Assembly (NCBI GenBank): GCA_036346395.1
Contig: CM070596.1
Coordinates: 20,064,177 to 20,128,176 of the forward strand
Source of the DNA: Hsuehochloa calcarea
Taxonomy: Eukaryota > Streptophyta > Magnoliopsida > Poales > Poaceae
Length of the DNA: 64,000 nt
Direction: 5' to 3'
A program made the translations under genes and the position numbers. The notes under the pieces are model-generated. The model searched no databases. It saw only the letters and a program-made list of their open reading frames with translations, and was not told where the DNA came from. Below, piece after piece: positions 1-11,189 of this stretch (positions within the stretch are counted from its first letter, which is position 1; every line of letters begins with the position of its first letter).

Positions 1-1253
1 TTGAATGTCGTGTCCTGGACCTCGATTGTTGCTTGTGTGCAGAATGGGAGGGATTTGGAAGCTGTTTATCTTTTCAGGGAGATGCAGTCAGAAGGGATTG
101 AGCCAAATTCAGTCACGATACCTTGCGTGCTGCCAGCGTTTGCCAATGTTGCAGCTCTGATGCATGGGCGGTCAGCGCACTGTTTTTCTCTTATGAAGGG
201 CTTTCTTCATGACGTTTACATGAGCAGTGCTTTGGTGGACATGTATGCAAAGTGTGGCAGGGTCAGGGATGCGAGAATGATCTTTGATGCAATGCCATTT
301 AGGAATGTGGTGTCATGGAATGCAATGATTGGTGGCTATGCTATGCATGGGGAGGCTGCAAAAGCTGTGCAGTTGTTTTGTTCCATTCAAAGGTGCAAGC
401 AGAAGCCTGACCTAGTTATGTTTACCCGTGTCCTTGGTGCCTGCAGCCAAGCTGGTCTTACAGTGGAGAGGCGTCGCTACTTCAATGAAATGCAGCAAGA
501 GCATGGCATTTCCCCCAGGATGGAGCATTATGCGTGTATGGTTACTCTGCTAGGGCGGGCTAGCAAGCTTGATGAAGCATATGATCTCATAAATGAGATA
601 CCATAGCAAGCTTGATGAAGCATATGATCTCATAAATGAGATACCATTTGAGCTGGACAGATGTATTTTGGGGTCATTACTGGGCTCCTGCAGGGTTCAT
701 GGCAATGTGGACCTGGACGAGGTTGCAGCAGAAAAGCTGTTTCAACTAGAGCCCGAAAATGCTGGTAATTATATCCTGCTTTCCAACATTTATGCGTCTA
801 AGAAAATGCGGGATGGGGTCAATAAGGTGAGGGACGTGATGAAGAATGTGGGCTTGATGAAAGGTTGTAGCTCGATAGATATCAAGAACAAGGTGCACAT
901 GCTGGCTGGTGACAATTCACACCCCATGATGATTGCAATAACTGAGAAACTGAAGCAACTTACCATTGAGATGAGGAGACTGGGCTTTGAACCGAGCACA
1001 GGTTTTGTCCTACATGACGTGGAAGAGCAAGAAAAGGATGATATCCTCTCTGTGCACAGTGAGAAGCTGGCTGTTGCATTGGGCCTCACAAGCACGAGCC
1101 CAGGAACACTCTTTCAGGTGATAAAGAACCTCTGGATTTGTGGCGACTGCCATGAGGCAATGAAGTTCGTATCATGTTTTGAGGGAGATATCTGTTAGAG
1201 ATACCAACAGGTTCCACCACTTCAAGGACAAAAATGTTCGTGGGGATTACTGA
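1..1253 (+). pseudogene. PPR protein, DYW class, 3' part, frameshifted
   Basis: This is the C-terminal part of a plant PPR protein of the PLS-E-DYW class. The family binds organellar RNA, and its DYW domain is the C-to-U editing deaminase. The 5' end lies outside the window. Repeats with VVSWTSIVACVQNG, VDMYAKCGRVRDARMIFD and VVSWNAMIGGYAMHG are visible, followed by the E/E+ region (NAGNYILLSNIYASKKM, CSSIDIKNKVHML) and the DYW deaminase parts HSEKLAVALGL and LWICGDCHEAMKF. Two lesions break it. A 43-bp tandem duplication at 561-646 ends the first frame at 604-606. A second shift near 1181-1186 moves the RDTNRFHHFK tail into another frame. That tail ends GDY followed by TGA, so the final W of the DYW triplet is missing, and the usual CSC before GDYW is also absent. 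Identification is sure; pseudogene versus assembly error is not settled. Confidence 0.93.
561..646 (+). repeat. 43-bp perfect tandem duplication
   Basis: Two identical adjacent 43-bp copies, 561-603 and 604-646, begin TAGCAAGCTTGATGAAGC. Because 43 is not a multiple of three, the second copy shifts the PPR reading frame and makes the TAG at 604-606 in frame. Removing one copy would rejoin the two PPR frames, so the duplication is clearly secondary. Confidence 0.95.
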
Positions 1254-2707
1254 TGATTTTCTTGTCCTGCCCTGCTCTACAATTTGTAGAACAACTTGGT
1301 GAGGATGGTGAAGGGAGCATGGATTGTTCCCCTACCCTAGGGTGGATATTTTTTATGATGTAAATATTTAACTGCAATATCAGCACTTTAGTATGAATAG
1401 GAAGGGGAAAATCCAATATCAGGAATTCTGCATTATTTAAACAACCAAATTGGAAGTTAACTCCTTTGTTGTGTTATGTCTTCAGTTGCAATTTCAGAAT
1501 TTATCTATCTGATATTATTGTTTTCATCTTCATCAATCTCAGTTTTGGTAGCTAATTGTTCTGATATTTTTCTTTTACAACACGCCATTGTCAGCTCTCT
1601 TTCCAATGGAGAACTGTACTATTGCAACTATACACACACTTCTTCTTGAGTTAGTATATTTTGAAATCTTGGTGCAAGTTTATGCTGGTCCTGAGTTCAT
1701 GGAAGTTTAAACGGTTGAATGGAAAACTGGTTCTATTTTATATTTTGTTGAACATACTTTGTTTTACAATGCGGTTTCTTTTGGAAATGTAAAGTTTTGA
1801 CAGTCCTCTTTGTTGGCAATTTTTACAACGAAGTGTATGAATTGAATGAAATTTAGTTCATTTGGTTACAGGTTGGGTATGTATGGAAGTAAATGTACAA
1901 AAATTCCTTGTGGTAATATACAAGTACAACAAAGTTGGAAATTGTTGTGTCAAAGCTTTTATATTATGATTTTTACCACTGTCACATAGAAATGAAATTA
2001 GGAGGTTTTAGTTGCCTACTGATTTATCATTTGCTGAAGGAAAATGTTATTAATGAAGAAGGTATTTGGTGCTGCTGACTTTGGTTCGAACTTCGAAGTG
2101 AATTGAGAAGCCCAGTTACTTCTTGATCTCTTGAATTGGTACAGAACATTTGGCACATAAGAAAAAATCCATGGAAACCTGGAGAATGGAGTTGCCTCAG
2201 TTTCTTATGAGATGCTCAATATTCGCTTATCCAAAGATATCTCGTTTGTTTAAATTTCTATGCATTTGCAAGGCACAAAATCATGTTTCAGTCTGGGAGA
2301 AAATAGGAACGGAAGAAATTCTTGGTAACTTGGAAATAACTCAGAATGCCATTAGTTTCTTCTGATCTATATCTGGAAACTGGCCATTTGTTTCTTATGC
2401 ATGTAGAAACTGACGGTTGAAACTCTTTGTTGAAGATTAGATCATTAATGCTCAGGAGACCTAACCTATATGATATGAAGTGGATAAAGAAGCACCAGGT
2501 TTTGGTGTTAATAATCTACTTTTGCCCCTTTTTACAAGGCACATGTGAATTATGCATGACTGCAGTGGCAATGCAATTGGCTGCATTGTTGATTGTATTT
2601 AATGGAGATTGTCTGATGTAACGTTAGGTCTGGCTCTGGTGACATAAACATAGTTTGCTTTTTGAGCTTAGTCTTGAATTCTGATAAGTGATAACCAATG
2701 CACACTA
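1254..2707. other. AT-rich non-coding: PPR 3' flank
   Basis: The sequence is AT-rich and has only short open frames without recognisable domains. It must hold the 3' UTR of the PPR gene, and may hold the promoter and first exon of the zinc-finger gene downstream, but I could not identify that exon. Confidence 0.6.
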
Positions 2708-2715
2708 GTGAGGAC

Positions 2716-3134
2716 CAAGGATCAAAATCTCGGTTCCGGCCGATTTCCCGGCCGACGGCCGGTACCGGTAACCGGCCGGTTACCGGAAAATTCAAAAAAA
2801 ACCGGTACAAATTTGAATTTCAAAATTTGAATTTGGTTTTTTACCGGACCGGTTACCGGCCAGTAACCGGAAAAACAGGCAAAAAAACCAGGAAAAACCG
2901 GAATAAAAAAAAGAGTCCTCTTTTATGTTTTAATAGTGCTAAATATACTAAAAACTAATGTTTTAATACATAATCTAGCATAGCAATACCTAAACCAACT
3001 TGGAAGGACATTATGGAGTCAAAAATTCAAATTTGCATTTAAAAGATCCCGGCCGGTATTTGTTTCCCAGAGCCGACCGGTAAACCGGTTACCGGCCGGT
3101 AACCGGCGTTTACCGGCCGGTATTTCAATCCATG
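2716..3134. mobile_element. hAT-like MITE, CCGG-rich
   Basis: A 419-bp non-autonomous element is flanked by the perfect 8-bp duplication GTGAGGAC (2708-2715 and 3135-3142), the size made by hAT transposases. The ends are imperfect inverted repeats: CAAGGATCAAAATCTCGG against the reverse complement CATGGATTGAAATACCGG. Subterminal regions on both sides are packed with ACCGGCCGGTAACCGG-type palindromes, while the centre is AT-rich and non-coding. No transposase is present, so it would need one in trans. It may sit in the 5' intron of the downstream zinc-finger gene. Confidence 0.8.
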
Positions 3135-3509
3135 GTGAGGACTGATTTACAAATAACGCATTAACTCTGTGAAACCCTGGAATATTCTATTGTCCCCTGA
3201 GAAATGAGAATTTTATATGTGTACCACAAATGAACCTTTGGATGCTTATGTATTAACTTCATCATAAGACATAGAACAGATCATGTAGTTCTGAGTTCAC
3301 CTAAAATTACAGTGTTGTTTCCTTGTCAGAGCTTATGTATGGATTTTTTTCTTTTCGTAATACAATTTTCCAACGCATTTGCTGAAAGCAATTCACCTTC
3401 AGGGGTTGCATATCCCATGAATGGTGCAAGTGCTACATTGCTGACTATTACTCTTTGTGCCTTTGTGGCTTGTAATGTTCACCTGGAATCTCTATTGCTC
3501 TCCTCTCAG

Positions 3510-4566
3510 GATATGACATGCATGCAGGTTCCATGTCACCTCCACGCCATCGCAGAGTAGAAAGCAGCAATTTTGATGATGCAGTTGGTCCACGTTATAT
3601 GCATGGATATAAACAGGGCAATAAGGGTGGTGGAAGGTTCCGAGATGTTTCTACTCCCTATGGAAAAGGAGGAAGACCGTATGGGAGAGATGATGGTCCT
3701 CCTGGAAAGGATTTTATCTATATTGATGGAGAATACGTGCACAGGAACGATCCAAACTTGTTACCAAGAGAAGGTGATTGGATATGCCAGAATCCCACGT
3801 AAGTATGCTGAGTATATATTTGTTTCATCTTTCCTGTTTCGATCTGGACTTTTTCCGATATGTTCTGTACATTTCCTTCTCATTTCCTTTTGATTTCAGT
3901 TGTGGAAATCTTAACTTTGCTCGGCGAACTCATTGTAACAACTGCAACAAGGACCGGTACGTGTCTGAAATATACAAGCCCAGCTACAGTCCTCGCAGAC
4001 GCCACTTCAAGTCTCCTCCACGAGGGCCTCCGAGAAGGACTATTGGTCCACCAGGTGACCGGGGTCTGCCAAGGGAGATGACCAGGTACGGATCGCCACC
4101 TTTTGGGTGGGGTGTGATCTGTGTGGATGATCCCAGGGACTATCCTACTAGGTCACCACCAGGTCGCCTAGGACGAATCGCAGATCCTATGTACAGGGAC
4201 AGGACGACCATCCGGGAAGAACTTCAATCCCGGGACCGTGGGAAGTTTGTCTGGGAGGACTATAATCACAGGGAGCGTACGCATGATGGATTGTATCTTG
4301 ACAGAAGAGGTCGGCCTCCCAGGGGCAACTGGGGTGACTTTCGCGAGAGAAGTCGTTCACCGGTACGTGACAAGCCCATGAAGAAAGCTTACATTGGCAG
4401 AGGCGGACTTGACCAAGATTATGTCCATCCAAATGATGGCCGAGTGAGACCTCACAATTTGGATGTTGGCCGTGGCCGTGATTACAGGCAGGGGAGTGAT
4501 CTTTTTCCTAGCCACAGTCGAGGCGACCGGCGTGTTTTTTCCCACCATCGCAACGGTAGCCACTGA
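3510..4566 (+). CDS. RanBP2-type zinc-finger RNA-binding protein, 5' exon missing
   Basis: Two exons encode a RanBP2/NZF zinc-finger protein, a family whose plant members generally bind single-stranded RNA. Exon A runs 3510-3798, the intron is 3799-3899 (GTAAGT...TTTCAG), and exon B is 3900-4566, ending in TGA. The finger crosses the intron: GDWICQNP then TCGNLNFARRTHCNNC, giving W-x-C-x4-C-x10-C-x2-C with the conserved N. The rest is low complexity, rich in R, G, P and S (for example RERSRSPVRD and PPRGPPRR), as in RNP-associated proteins. The AG at 3508-3509 looks like a true splice acceptor, with frame continuing upstream as G-Y-D-M, so ATG 3518 is probably internal. A first exon ending in G is expected upstream but was not found. 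The reading frame shown is intact. Confidence 0.85.
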
Positions 4567-5290
4567 ATTTTAATATATATAAAAGTGTACCTTTCGGTCG
4601 GATATGGATTATTGGGTTGGATAAACTATTCAGAAAAAAGGAAAACCCAATGAAGAAATCGGTGCCTGAGGACGCCTGCAGCTTTTGTAATGTTGAACGT
4701 TTCCTACTGTGTAGTACCCGGTTGGGCGTTACAGTGGAACTTCTGCAGTTAGATGTCTTTGTGAACTGGGCCGAATTTACAGGGCAAAGCTAGGAATGAA
4801 TATGTTTGCAGTGGGTAACATGAACGCAATAATAACCTTGGTTGCAGATTGTTATCTTGTGTGGGAGCTCATTTCAGTTTTGCTGTATATAAATTGTTGT
4901 AGGCTTGATTAGATCTGCGTAGCAACTATGTTCAGAAAAGGCTTCTGGAGTGCTATACTGCTGGTACTACTCGGCGGTGCCAGATGAGTCTCTTTGGCTT
5001 TTAGGAGATTTCGGTTTTGGTTCCGGGCAGTGTTACCGCTGTTACATGGGATGGGAATGGGATGGAGAAAGAAATTTGGGGTGTGGGGATGTCTGGTTGT
5101 TCTTGGCGATGCATTTTGTGCTTCTGGTTATTAAAACTAGCTTAGATCTGTAGCACCACACAAATGCATAAGTTTGGTAACTGTTGATCTCATTAACAAG
5201 TAGGCACAACACAATGTTAAGTGATGAATGATGCAACCTTTCGACATTAGTAGTACAACATCTTTCCTCCCTGAGCAATGGCCAAATAAA
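4567..5290. other. 3' UTR and flank of zinc-finger gene
   Basis: No convincing coding sequence is present. The first few hundred bases after the TGA are probably 3' UTR. The stretch ends at the left terminus of the large MULE. Confidence 0.6.
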
Positions 5291-5410
5291 GATTTTTTAA
5301 AAGAAAATTATAAAAATAAATAGTCAGTCAAAAAAATAGCAAAAATGGGTTCTGTCGCCGTTCAATTGGCGATAGGTACCCTGGCCTCGTGCTATCGCCA
5401 GTCCGACTTC
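5291..5410 (+). repeat. Left TIR of large MULE
   Basis: This begins GATTTTTTAAAAGAAAATTA and matches, in inverse orientation, 24341-24464. Shared blocks include AAAAATAAATAGT, ATAGCAAAAAT, GGTTCT-TGTCGC and GTACCCT. Just inside lie repeated imperfect palindromes of the type CTGTCGCCAGTTGAACTGG/TGACAGG (5340-5480), possible transposase binding sites. Confidence 0.85.
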
Positions 5411-5765
5411 CTGTCGCCAGTTGAACTGGTGACAGGAAATGCACAGTCACCTATCGGCAATGCAACTGGTGACAGGAATCCAACTCCCAAAAAATCAGTC
5501 AAACTCATTTTAATTCTAGAAAAAAACAGAAAGAGGGGAGGAGAGGGAGAGAAGAAAGGTAGCGAAGCTCTGCCAGTTCGTCGCAGAGGAGAGATAGACG
5601 GAGCATCATATCCGATCGGCCATCTTGCAGGTACATTTTTTTCAAACTGTGTACGTTATGTCAAAATATTATCGATTAGCAAGCAAAAATAGCGACATAG
5701 AATTTAGTAGATTAGATAAATATAGTCCAATTATGTAGTATATCTTTTGAGTTGTGTACGAGGTA

Positions 5766-6130
5766 GGTAGAGGGTAATGTAAGTAATACCAGTTTTATTT
5801 AGCTCCCCATTTGTGCGTGTTAATTATATTGTTAATACCGAAAATTAATTTTAAAGTAGGAAACTAGCATGACATGTTTTAAAATTAAAAGGAAAATCCA
5901 TAGCAGCTAATTAGGGTAGGTAGAGCCTAATCGAATTAATCGTAGCTTTATTTAGCTCCCTATTTGTGCACTCTAATTATATTGTTAATGTCGGGAATTA
6001 ATTTATAACCAGGAAAATAGCATGACATGTTTTAAAATTACAAAGAAAATTCAGAACAACTAATTAGGGTAGGTAGAGCCTAATCAAAAAAATCACGCCT
6101 TTTTTTAGCTCTGTAGGTTAGGTAGAGTGT
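5766..6130 (+). repeat. 153-bp tandem repeat in PMD leader
   Basis: Copies start at 5766, 5919 and 6072 with GGTAGAG, giving an exact 153-bp spacing twice; the third copy is partial. Each holds TTTAGCTCCCNATTTGTGC and GCATGACATGTTTTAAAATTA. The array is AT-rich, non-coding, and lies just upstream of the PMD start, probably in the 5' leader or its intron. Confidence 0.85.
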
Positions 6131-6199
6131 AATTACAGCTTTATGACTTGTCGCATAAATTTAATTTCTATTTACAATGTATGCACTAAATTTTCAGGT

Positions 6200-7126
6200 A
6201 TGGCGTACCCAGACCACGCCGCCGAGTGGTCGTATGAGTTGCTTGACCCAGTGATTGACCTACATCACCGTAGCCGCCTCAGTACCATCCTCCCGCAGGA
6301 GGGCGAAGCGCCGATTGAGCTTAGCGCGTTGCGGCTGCGCACGCCCATCAGGGCTTGAAGGTTGCACCCCAGCTGGATGCCGAGGTATGTGCCATTGCGA
6401 TCTTCGTGTACTCATTTGTGGCCTGACTACTACGTGTGGACTAACGTTCGTTTGTAACCTGATCGAACGCAAGTTGAGAGCGGCAGGCCTCCTTCCGCTG
6501 GCACGGATGGTGGAGGCGATGTGGGAGGACCAGGATCGGTCCTGATCGTATGTCCAGGTGTTTTCCATACGACCGAGCCCTACTGTCGGCGTTGGTTGAC
6601 CGCTGGAGGCCGGAGACACACACGTTTCACCTCCTATGCGGAGAGATGACGCCGACGCTGCAGGACGTGAGCTTTCTGACTGGGTTGCCCTACGCAGGCA
6701 TCCCCATGGCGACGTATGAGATCTCGCCCACGTGGCACATAGAGTTCCTAGCGAGGTTCCAGGATGTGCTGCCGTCGGGCAGCGATTACCACGAAGTTCA
6801 ACGGCACGGCCGCCGCCGAGTAGATCGCCGCTTTCGTAAGTCTTTGTAACTATTGTCCTCTCGCATCAATTCATTTGTGAACTTTGCTGATGTGTATATG
6901 TCTTCTTACAGCCCGAGCGTATGGCGGAGGACGCACTCGACAAGATGGTGGAGAGGCACTTCGAGGCCTACCTACTGTGGCTGTATGGGTGGTTCATGTT
7001 CCTGGGGTCCCACGACGACAGCGTCGATAAGCACTACATCCGCTACGCACGTCGACTTGCGGTGGCGGTGGAGGAGATCGACCCTATGCTCGGGTCCGGT
7101 CGTCTTGCGTGTTCGACGCATGCATG
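6200..7126 (+). pseudogene. Plant mobile domain gene, 5' half
   Basis: This is the N-terminal half of a MAIN-like PMD protein. Host PMD proteins act in genome maintenance and silencing, and many PMD copies sit in transposons. The likely start is ATG 6200, just after a TTTTCAG acceptor (MAYPDHAAEW). A donor GTATGT follows at 6385, and the next exon opens near 6458 with LIERKLRAAGLLPLARMVEA. The diagnostic core at 6550-6830 reads DRALLSALVDRWRPETHTFH, then LCGEMTPTLQDVSFLTGLPY. A further exon at 6915-7126 has LLWLYGWFMFLGSHDDSVDK. Frameshifts occur near 6345 and 6540, and an LTR retrotransposon breaks the gene at 7126/7127. Its continuation is at 18320-20098. Family assignment is firm; exact exon edges are approximate. 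Confidence 0.82.
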
Positions 7127-7887
7127 TGTTGAGGATTAAAATATTCATATATTATCTTAATATATGATAAAGACCATACGTCTTCGTGGTCGTAACTTCT
7201 AAAGACCACCGACCTAACTGGTCATAGGTGCTACAGAAGTTATATAAATACCCTGGTCGGACAAAGTTCCAAACCTAGTCCACGATCAGGTAAGTGCTCG
7301 TAAAGCTATGAACAGGCGTCCAAGTCAAGTCTCGACTACGCCAATTACTGTGTGATGAATGAAACACATATTTCATATTCCGCATAATACAACACTATCA
7401 CGGTTGATGATTTAACGTCTCCTAAATCATTAACCGCATAGCGGTTGACACCTTCACCAACCGCCCTTACAGTTGGTGAAATGGTCAAACTACCACCTCT
7501 TTCCGACCAGACGCGTCGCTCCCCAACGGGTGTCTCCTCGTGAGATAACTGCCACCGCTTCATCAAGTACTTAAGGATGACCACAGAAGGCGGAAAGAAA
7601 AACGAAGACACAAGAACAAGACAAGAACAAGACAAGGAAGAAACACGAAGATACGAGACAACACAGCTGATTAGAAGACATTGAGAGGTCAAGACAGACA
7701 TCAGCAACAGTCCTATAGAAGCACATCAAGCGAGATATAGCAAAGTGTTGTGTTTTTAGATACTCTCAGTGTTTGTAATCGTGGGTTCATAGCAATAAAG
7801 AGCAAGTCAGATCCACTCCCAGGAGATACGCACATTTTTCCTCTTTTCATTTATATATTCATAAGATCGGCGATTTGATCGTCGACA
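7127..7887 (+). repeat. 5' LTR of gypsy element 1
   Basis: This starts TGTTGAGGATTAAAATATTC and ends GATCGTCGACA. A TATA box (TATATAAATA, 7241-7250) should drive the genomic RNA. The start sequence resembles that of gypsy element 2 at 58557 (TGACGAGGATC), so the two are related families. Confidence 0.92.
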
Positions 7888-7889
7888 GC

Positions 7890-7907
7890 TGGCGCCGTCC
7901 GTGGGGA
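7890..7907 (+). other. Primer-binding site, gypsy element 1
   Basis: TGGCGCCGTCCGTGGGGA lies 2 bp after the LTR. The first nine bases fit the 3' end of plant tRNA-Asp; the middle is mismatched. The identical 18-mer is present in gypsy element 2 at 59315. Confidence 0.8.
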
Positions 7908-7978
7908 AGATAGTGCAAAACTTCTGAAGAGGTTCTTTGCTCAACTCATCCGTTTTCTTCATATTCGTAATTGCAAGT

Positions 7979-10430
7979 ATGGCAGGAACATGGGATGAGG
8001 AGAACTGGTTCGACCTGGATGACTACTCCAATCTTGACATGGAAGCCTGCATTCAGGCCATGCAACATGGGGAATCTTCATCCTCCTCCGATGGTTCGCA
8101 AGTCGCTGACGACAGCGAACTTGAGCGGATGGATGAAGATACACCGTTGCGCCAAGAGGCGCTCTCTGAGGGACAGGTCGTTCCGACCGGTTCGGAACGT
8201 TCGAATATTTTTCCAAGCCCGGTTTCCCGGCCGTGAAAAAGGTGACAACACCTCGGCCCACAACCCGAGGGTCAATATACCCTTGACACAATCATGGTCG
8301 GCGGTATTCACCAACGGCTCTGGAAATTCGAGGACCAAACCGACACTGTAGCGGTGTCGATGAGACCCTCACCGTAATGGGCCGAGTGGGGATGATAAAA
8401 CTCGCGATTCGATCGGCAACTCGTCGAATCGGTGAGCCCGCCACGAAGACCTCGGAGGTTCTCATCTCCTACGGTCTCCATCGTGAAGTCTCTGGTAGAA
8501 GCACCGGAAGTTCTCCACTAGTCACGGTGGAAGCTCCTCGTAAGATCATCTTTGGAAGCATGAGGTTAACGCGATCGGAAATACTGATCGTAATGCCATG
8601 CACAGTCCTGCACGACTTGCCTCGCCACCACCTGCTGATGGAGATGGCGCGGGCAATCAAGCACCACCTACCAGAGGCAACGGAGCCGATGGACGTCCAT
8701 CAGTTAATACGCGTGGTGCAGCCCCACCAAGGATGACAAAGCGTGACGGAGTTAGGACAAAGGTCCAGAGGAACCGGGTCTCCAACGCCAACATCTTCGA
8801 TGAATCCTCTGAGACCTTCGGTAACGGTTCAGAACTTGTGTCGTATTCAAGATATTCTTAATAATACTAACCCTGTTCTTCTGAAGCTCCGGGCTTTACC
8901 CAATTGGTGGAGCAGGTATCGGAAATTCTTCAACGAAGCATGCGGTGCAGGCGTCACGAGGGGCAAAGGATGTCACAAAGTCTAACGGTGACTTCATCTC
9001 GGCGCTCCTCCCTCGGTAGAGGCAGCATGGTTACCACCGTACCTAGACCTCCTCGGTAATTTCGACCGAGAGGTCATGAAGGAAGAAGGTTGTTTCAAAC
9101 AACGACCTCTTCCCCAGCCTAGAGAGCACTGCTTGGCGGATGATCTCCGTCATCATCCGAACCATGCTAATGGTCAAAGGCGTCATGATAACGTCTGCGG
9201 CCGGATCGGGCAGCGAGCCTCGGCGTTCAAATTGAAGAAACCGATCTCCCTCGATCATAATCGGCACCTTTTCCAAGAAGGCGCTATGAATCGATCCACG
9301 AGTTGTCGAGCCTTTTCTGCAGGGCTCCAAGCTGTGTGTTGGCCTAATAGGTTCCGACCAGCCAACATGGATAAGTTCGATGGATCTCAAAATCCATTGG
9401 AATTTCTCCAAATATATACCACCGCCATTAGAGCTGCTGGTGGTAATGAAAACGTGATGGCTAATTATTTACCCACGGTTCTGGAAGGATCTGCCCGGTC
9501 TTGGTTGCTTAACCAGCGGTCGGATCTATTATACTTGGGAACGGCTCTGCGATCTATTGATTGTGAATTTCCATGGTACGTACGATCGCCCTGGAAAGGA
9601 GGATGATCTCCATCGAACTCGGCAGGAACCAAAGGAAACTCTCCGTCAGTACATCAAAAGGTTTAGCCAGGTTCGAAATTCTATTCCAGAGATTGCAGAA
9701 TCTTCTGTGATTCAGGCATTCAAGGCAGGTCTAAGGAATCGGCGGTTTACGGAGGATATCGCTATGAATCCTCCACGAACAACCGCGAACTTTTGACATA
9801 GGTGATAAATATCACGGCCGCTAGTGAGGCGGTTGAATGGAATGAAGCCATTGATCGAAAAGATAAAATCCCTCAACCTAGCCTTGAGAAGTCAGAAAAG
9901 AATCCTAAGAAGGTTTCCAAGAAGAAGAAGCACCGCAAAATGGGCACCAAGGAAATCCTAGCGGTTCGGATAAACCGTTCAAGGGTAAGAAGGACTATCT
10001 GGTCGAGGCAAAGCCAAAGTTCCACCGATAGCCATAATAAAGGTAAGAAGTGGTGTCCACTTCACCAACAGCGAGGCATGACTTGCGCTTTGCCGTGTTT
10101 GGCAAAAGAAGTTGGAGGATTACTATGCAGGTAAAGGCCCGCTTCCCGCAATTCAAGAGTTGGGGGAAACAAGTTCCAAAAAGGACAAGGATGACGACGA
10201 AGAGATGGAGTACCAGGAGCCTCAACGCACGGTCAATATGATCTTTGGAGGTTCTTCTTCATACGACTCGCGTCGTCATCCGAAAGCCATGGGCGAGAGG
10301 TCAACCTATCGGAACCTTCGATCATCACCAAACCATCAAGGTGGTTGGATCTGTAATCTCCTTCGGCAAAGAAGGCGCCTCGTCTCGTCAACTCAACGGG
10401 TAGGTTCCTATTATCGTAGAGCCTACTATT
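7979..10430 (+). pseudogene. gypsy gag, degenerate
   Basis: The likely start is ATG 7979 (MAGTWDEENWFDLDD), and the first frame stays open to 8236. The conserved capsid region is at about 9360-9800: KFDGSQNPLEFLQIYTTAIR, then ANYLPTVLEGSARSWLLNQ, and RQEPKETLRQYIKRFSQVRN in another frame. A lysine-rich stretch follows at 9880-9950. Frame changes at 8236, near 9560 and 9796, and later, mean no full Gag can be made. Gag would form the virus-like particle core. Confidence 0.85.
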
Positions 10431-11010
10431 AATAATTGCAAAGTCAATCGAGTTTTAATAGACGGTGGTAGTTCTTTAAATATTTTATTTTCGGGAGCTT
10501 TAGAAGAAATGCAGGTTCCTAAAACAAAGGTAAAATCGGTGAAATACGCCTTTCATGGCATAGTTCCTGGTTCTACCGCCAAACCGATAGGACAAGTATC
10601 TTCTAGGTTACGTTGGAAGCCACGATAACTTCCGAATGGAAAAGATTTTATTTGGCGTGGTTGATTTGAAACCGCATATAATGGAATTCTTGGTCGTCCG
10701 GCATTAGCAAAATTCTTGATAGCCACGCACTACGGGTATCAAAGTTTGAAAATGCCAGAACCAAAAGGTGTGATCATGGTTCGTGGAGATCGCAAAATAG
10801 CATACGCATGTGATCGAAGGTCTTTAGAACTGGTCGATGAGCTGCCCACCGTAAATTCGACTCATCATCATGCGCAGGTCAAGCACTCCAGACTCAAGAT
10901 AACACCCAAACCGTCCGACCAGACCAAAGAGGTTCCACTCGACGAAGGCGCTCCTTCAAAAAACGCCATGTCGTGCAATGATGGTGGATCCTTTCCAAAG
11001 TCTTGATCGG
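10400..11010 (+). pseudogene. gypsy aspartic protease region
   Basis: The sequence around 10440-10560 encodes VNRVLIDGGSSLNILF, a retroviral-type aspartic protease active-site region. Here the usual D-S/T-G is D-G-G, as is common in this lineage. Downstream, ILGRPALAKFLIATHYGYQS (in frame from about 10690) is the conserved protease flap/GRP segment. A stop and a frame change near 10625-10690 break it. Protease would cut the Gag-Pol polyprotein. Confidence 0.75.
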
Positions 11011-11189
11011 AGCGAGGACTCGATCCTAAATAGGAAGAGTCGCTCGTCTCCTTCCTCCGAGCAAACCAGGATGTATTCGCATGGCAAGCGTCCGACATGC
11101 CCGGAGTCCCCAGGGAGGTGATCGAGCATAGGCTAGCGCTCCAGCCTGACAAAAATCCGATCAGCGAAGCTCGGGCGTTTCGCACCCGG

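Noticed and set aside
2150..2365. 71-aa frame between the PPR and zinc-finger genes as the missing first exon
   Set aside because: No similarity to zinc-finger protein N-termini, and no donor site in the phase required by the acceptor at 3509.
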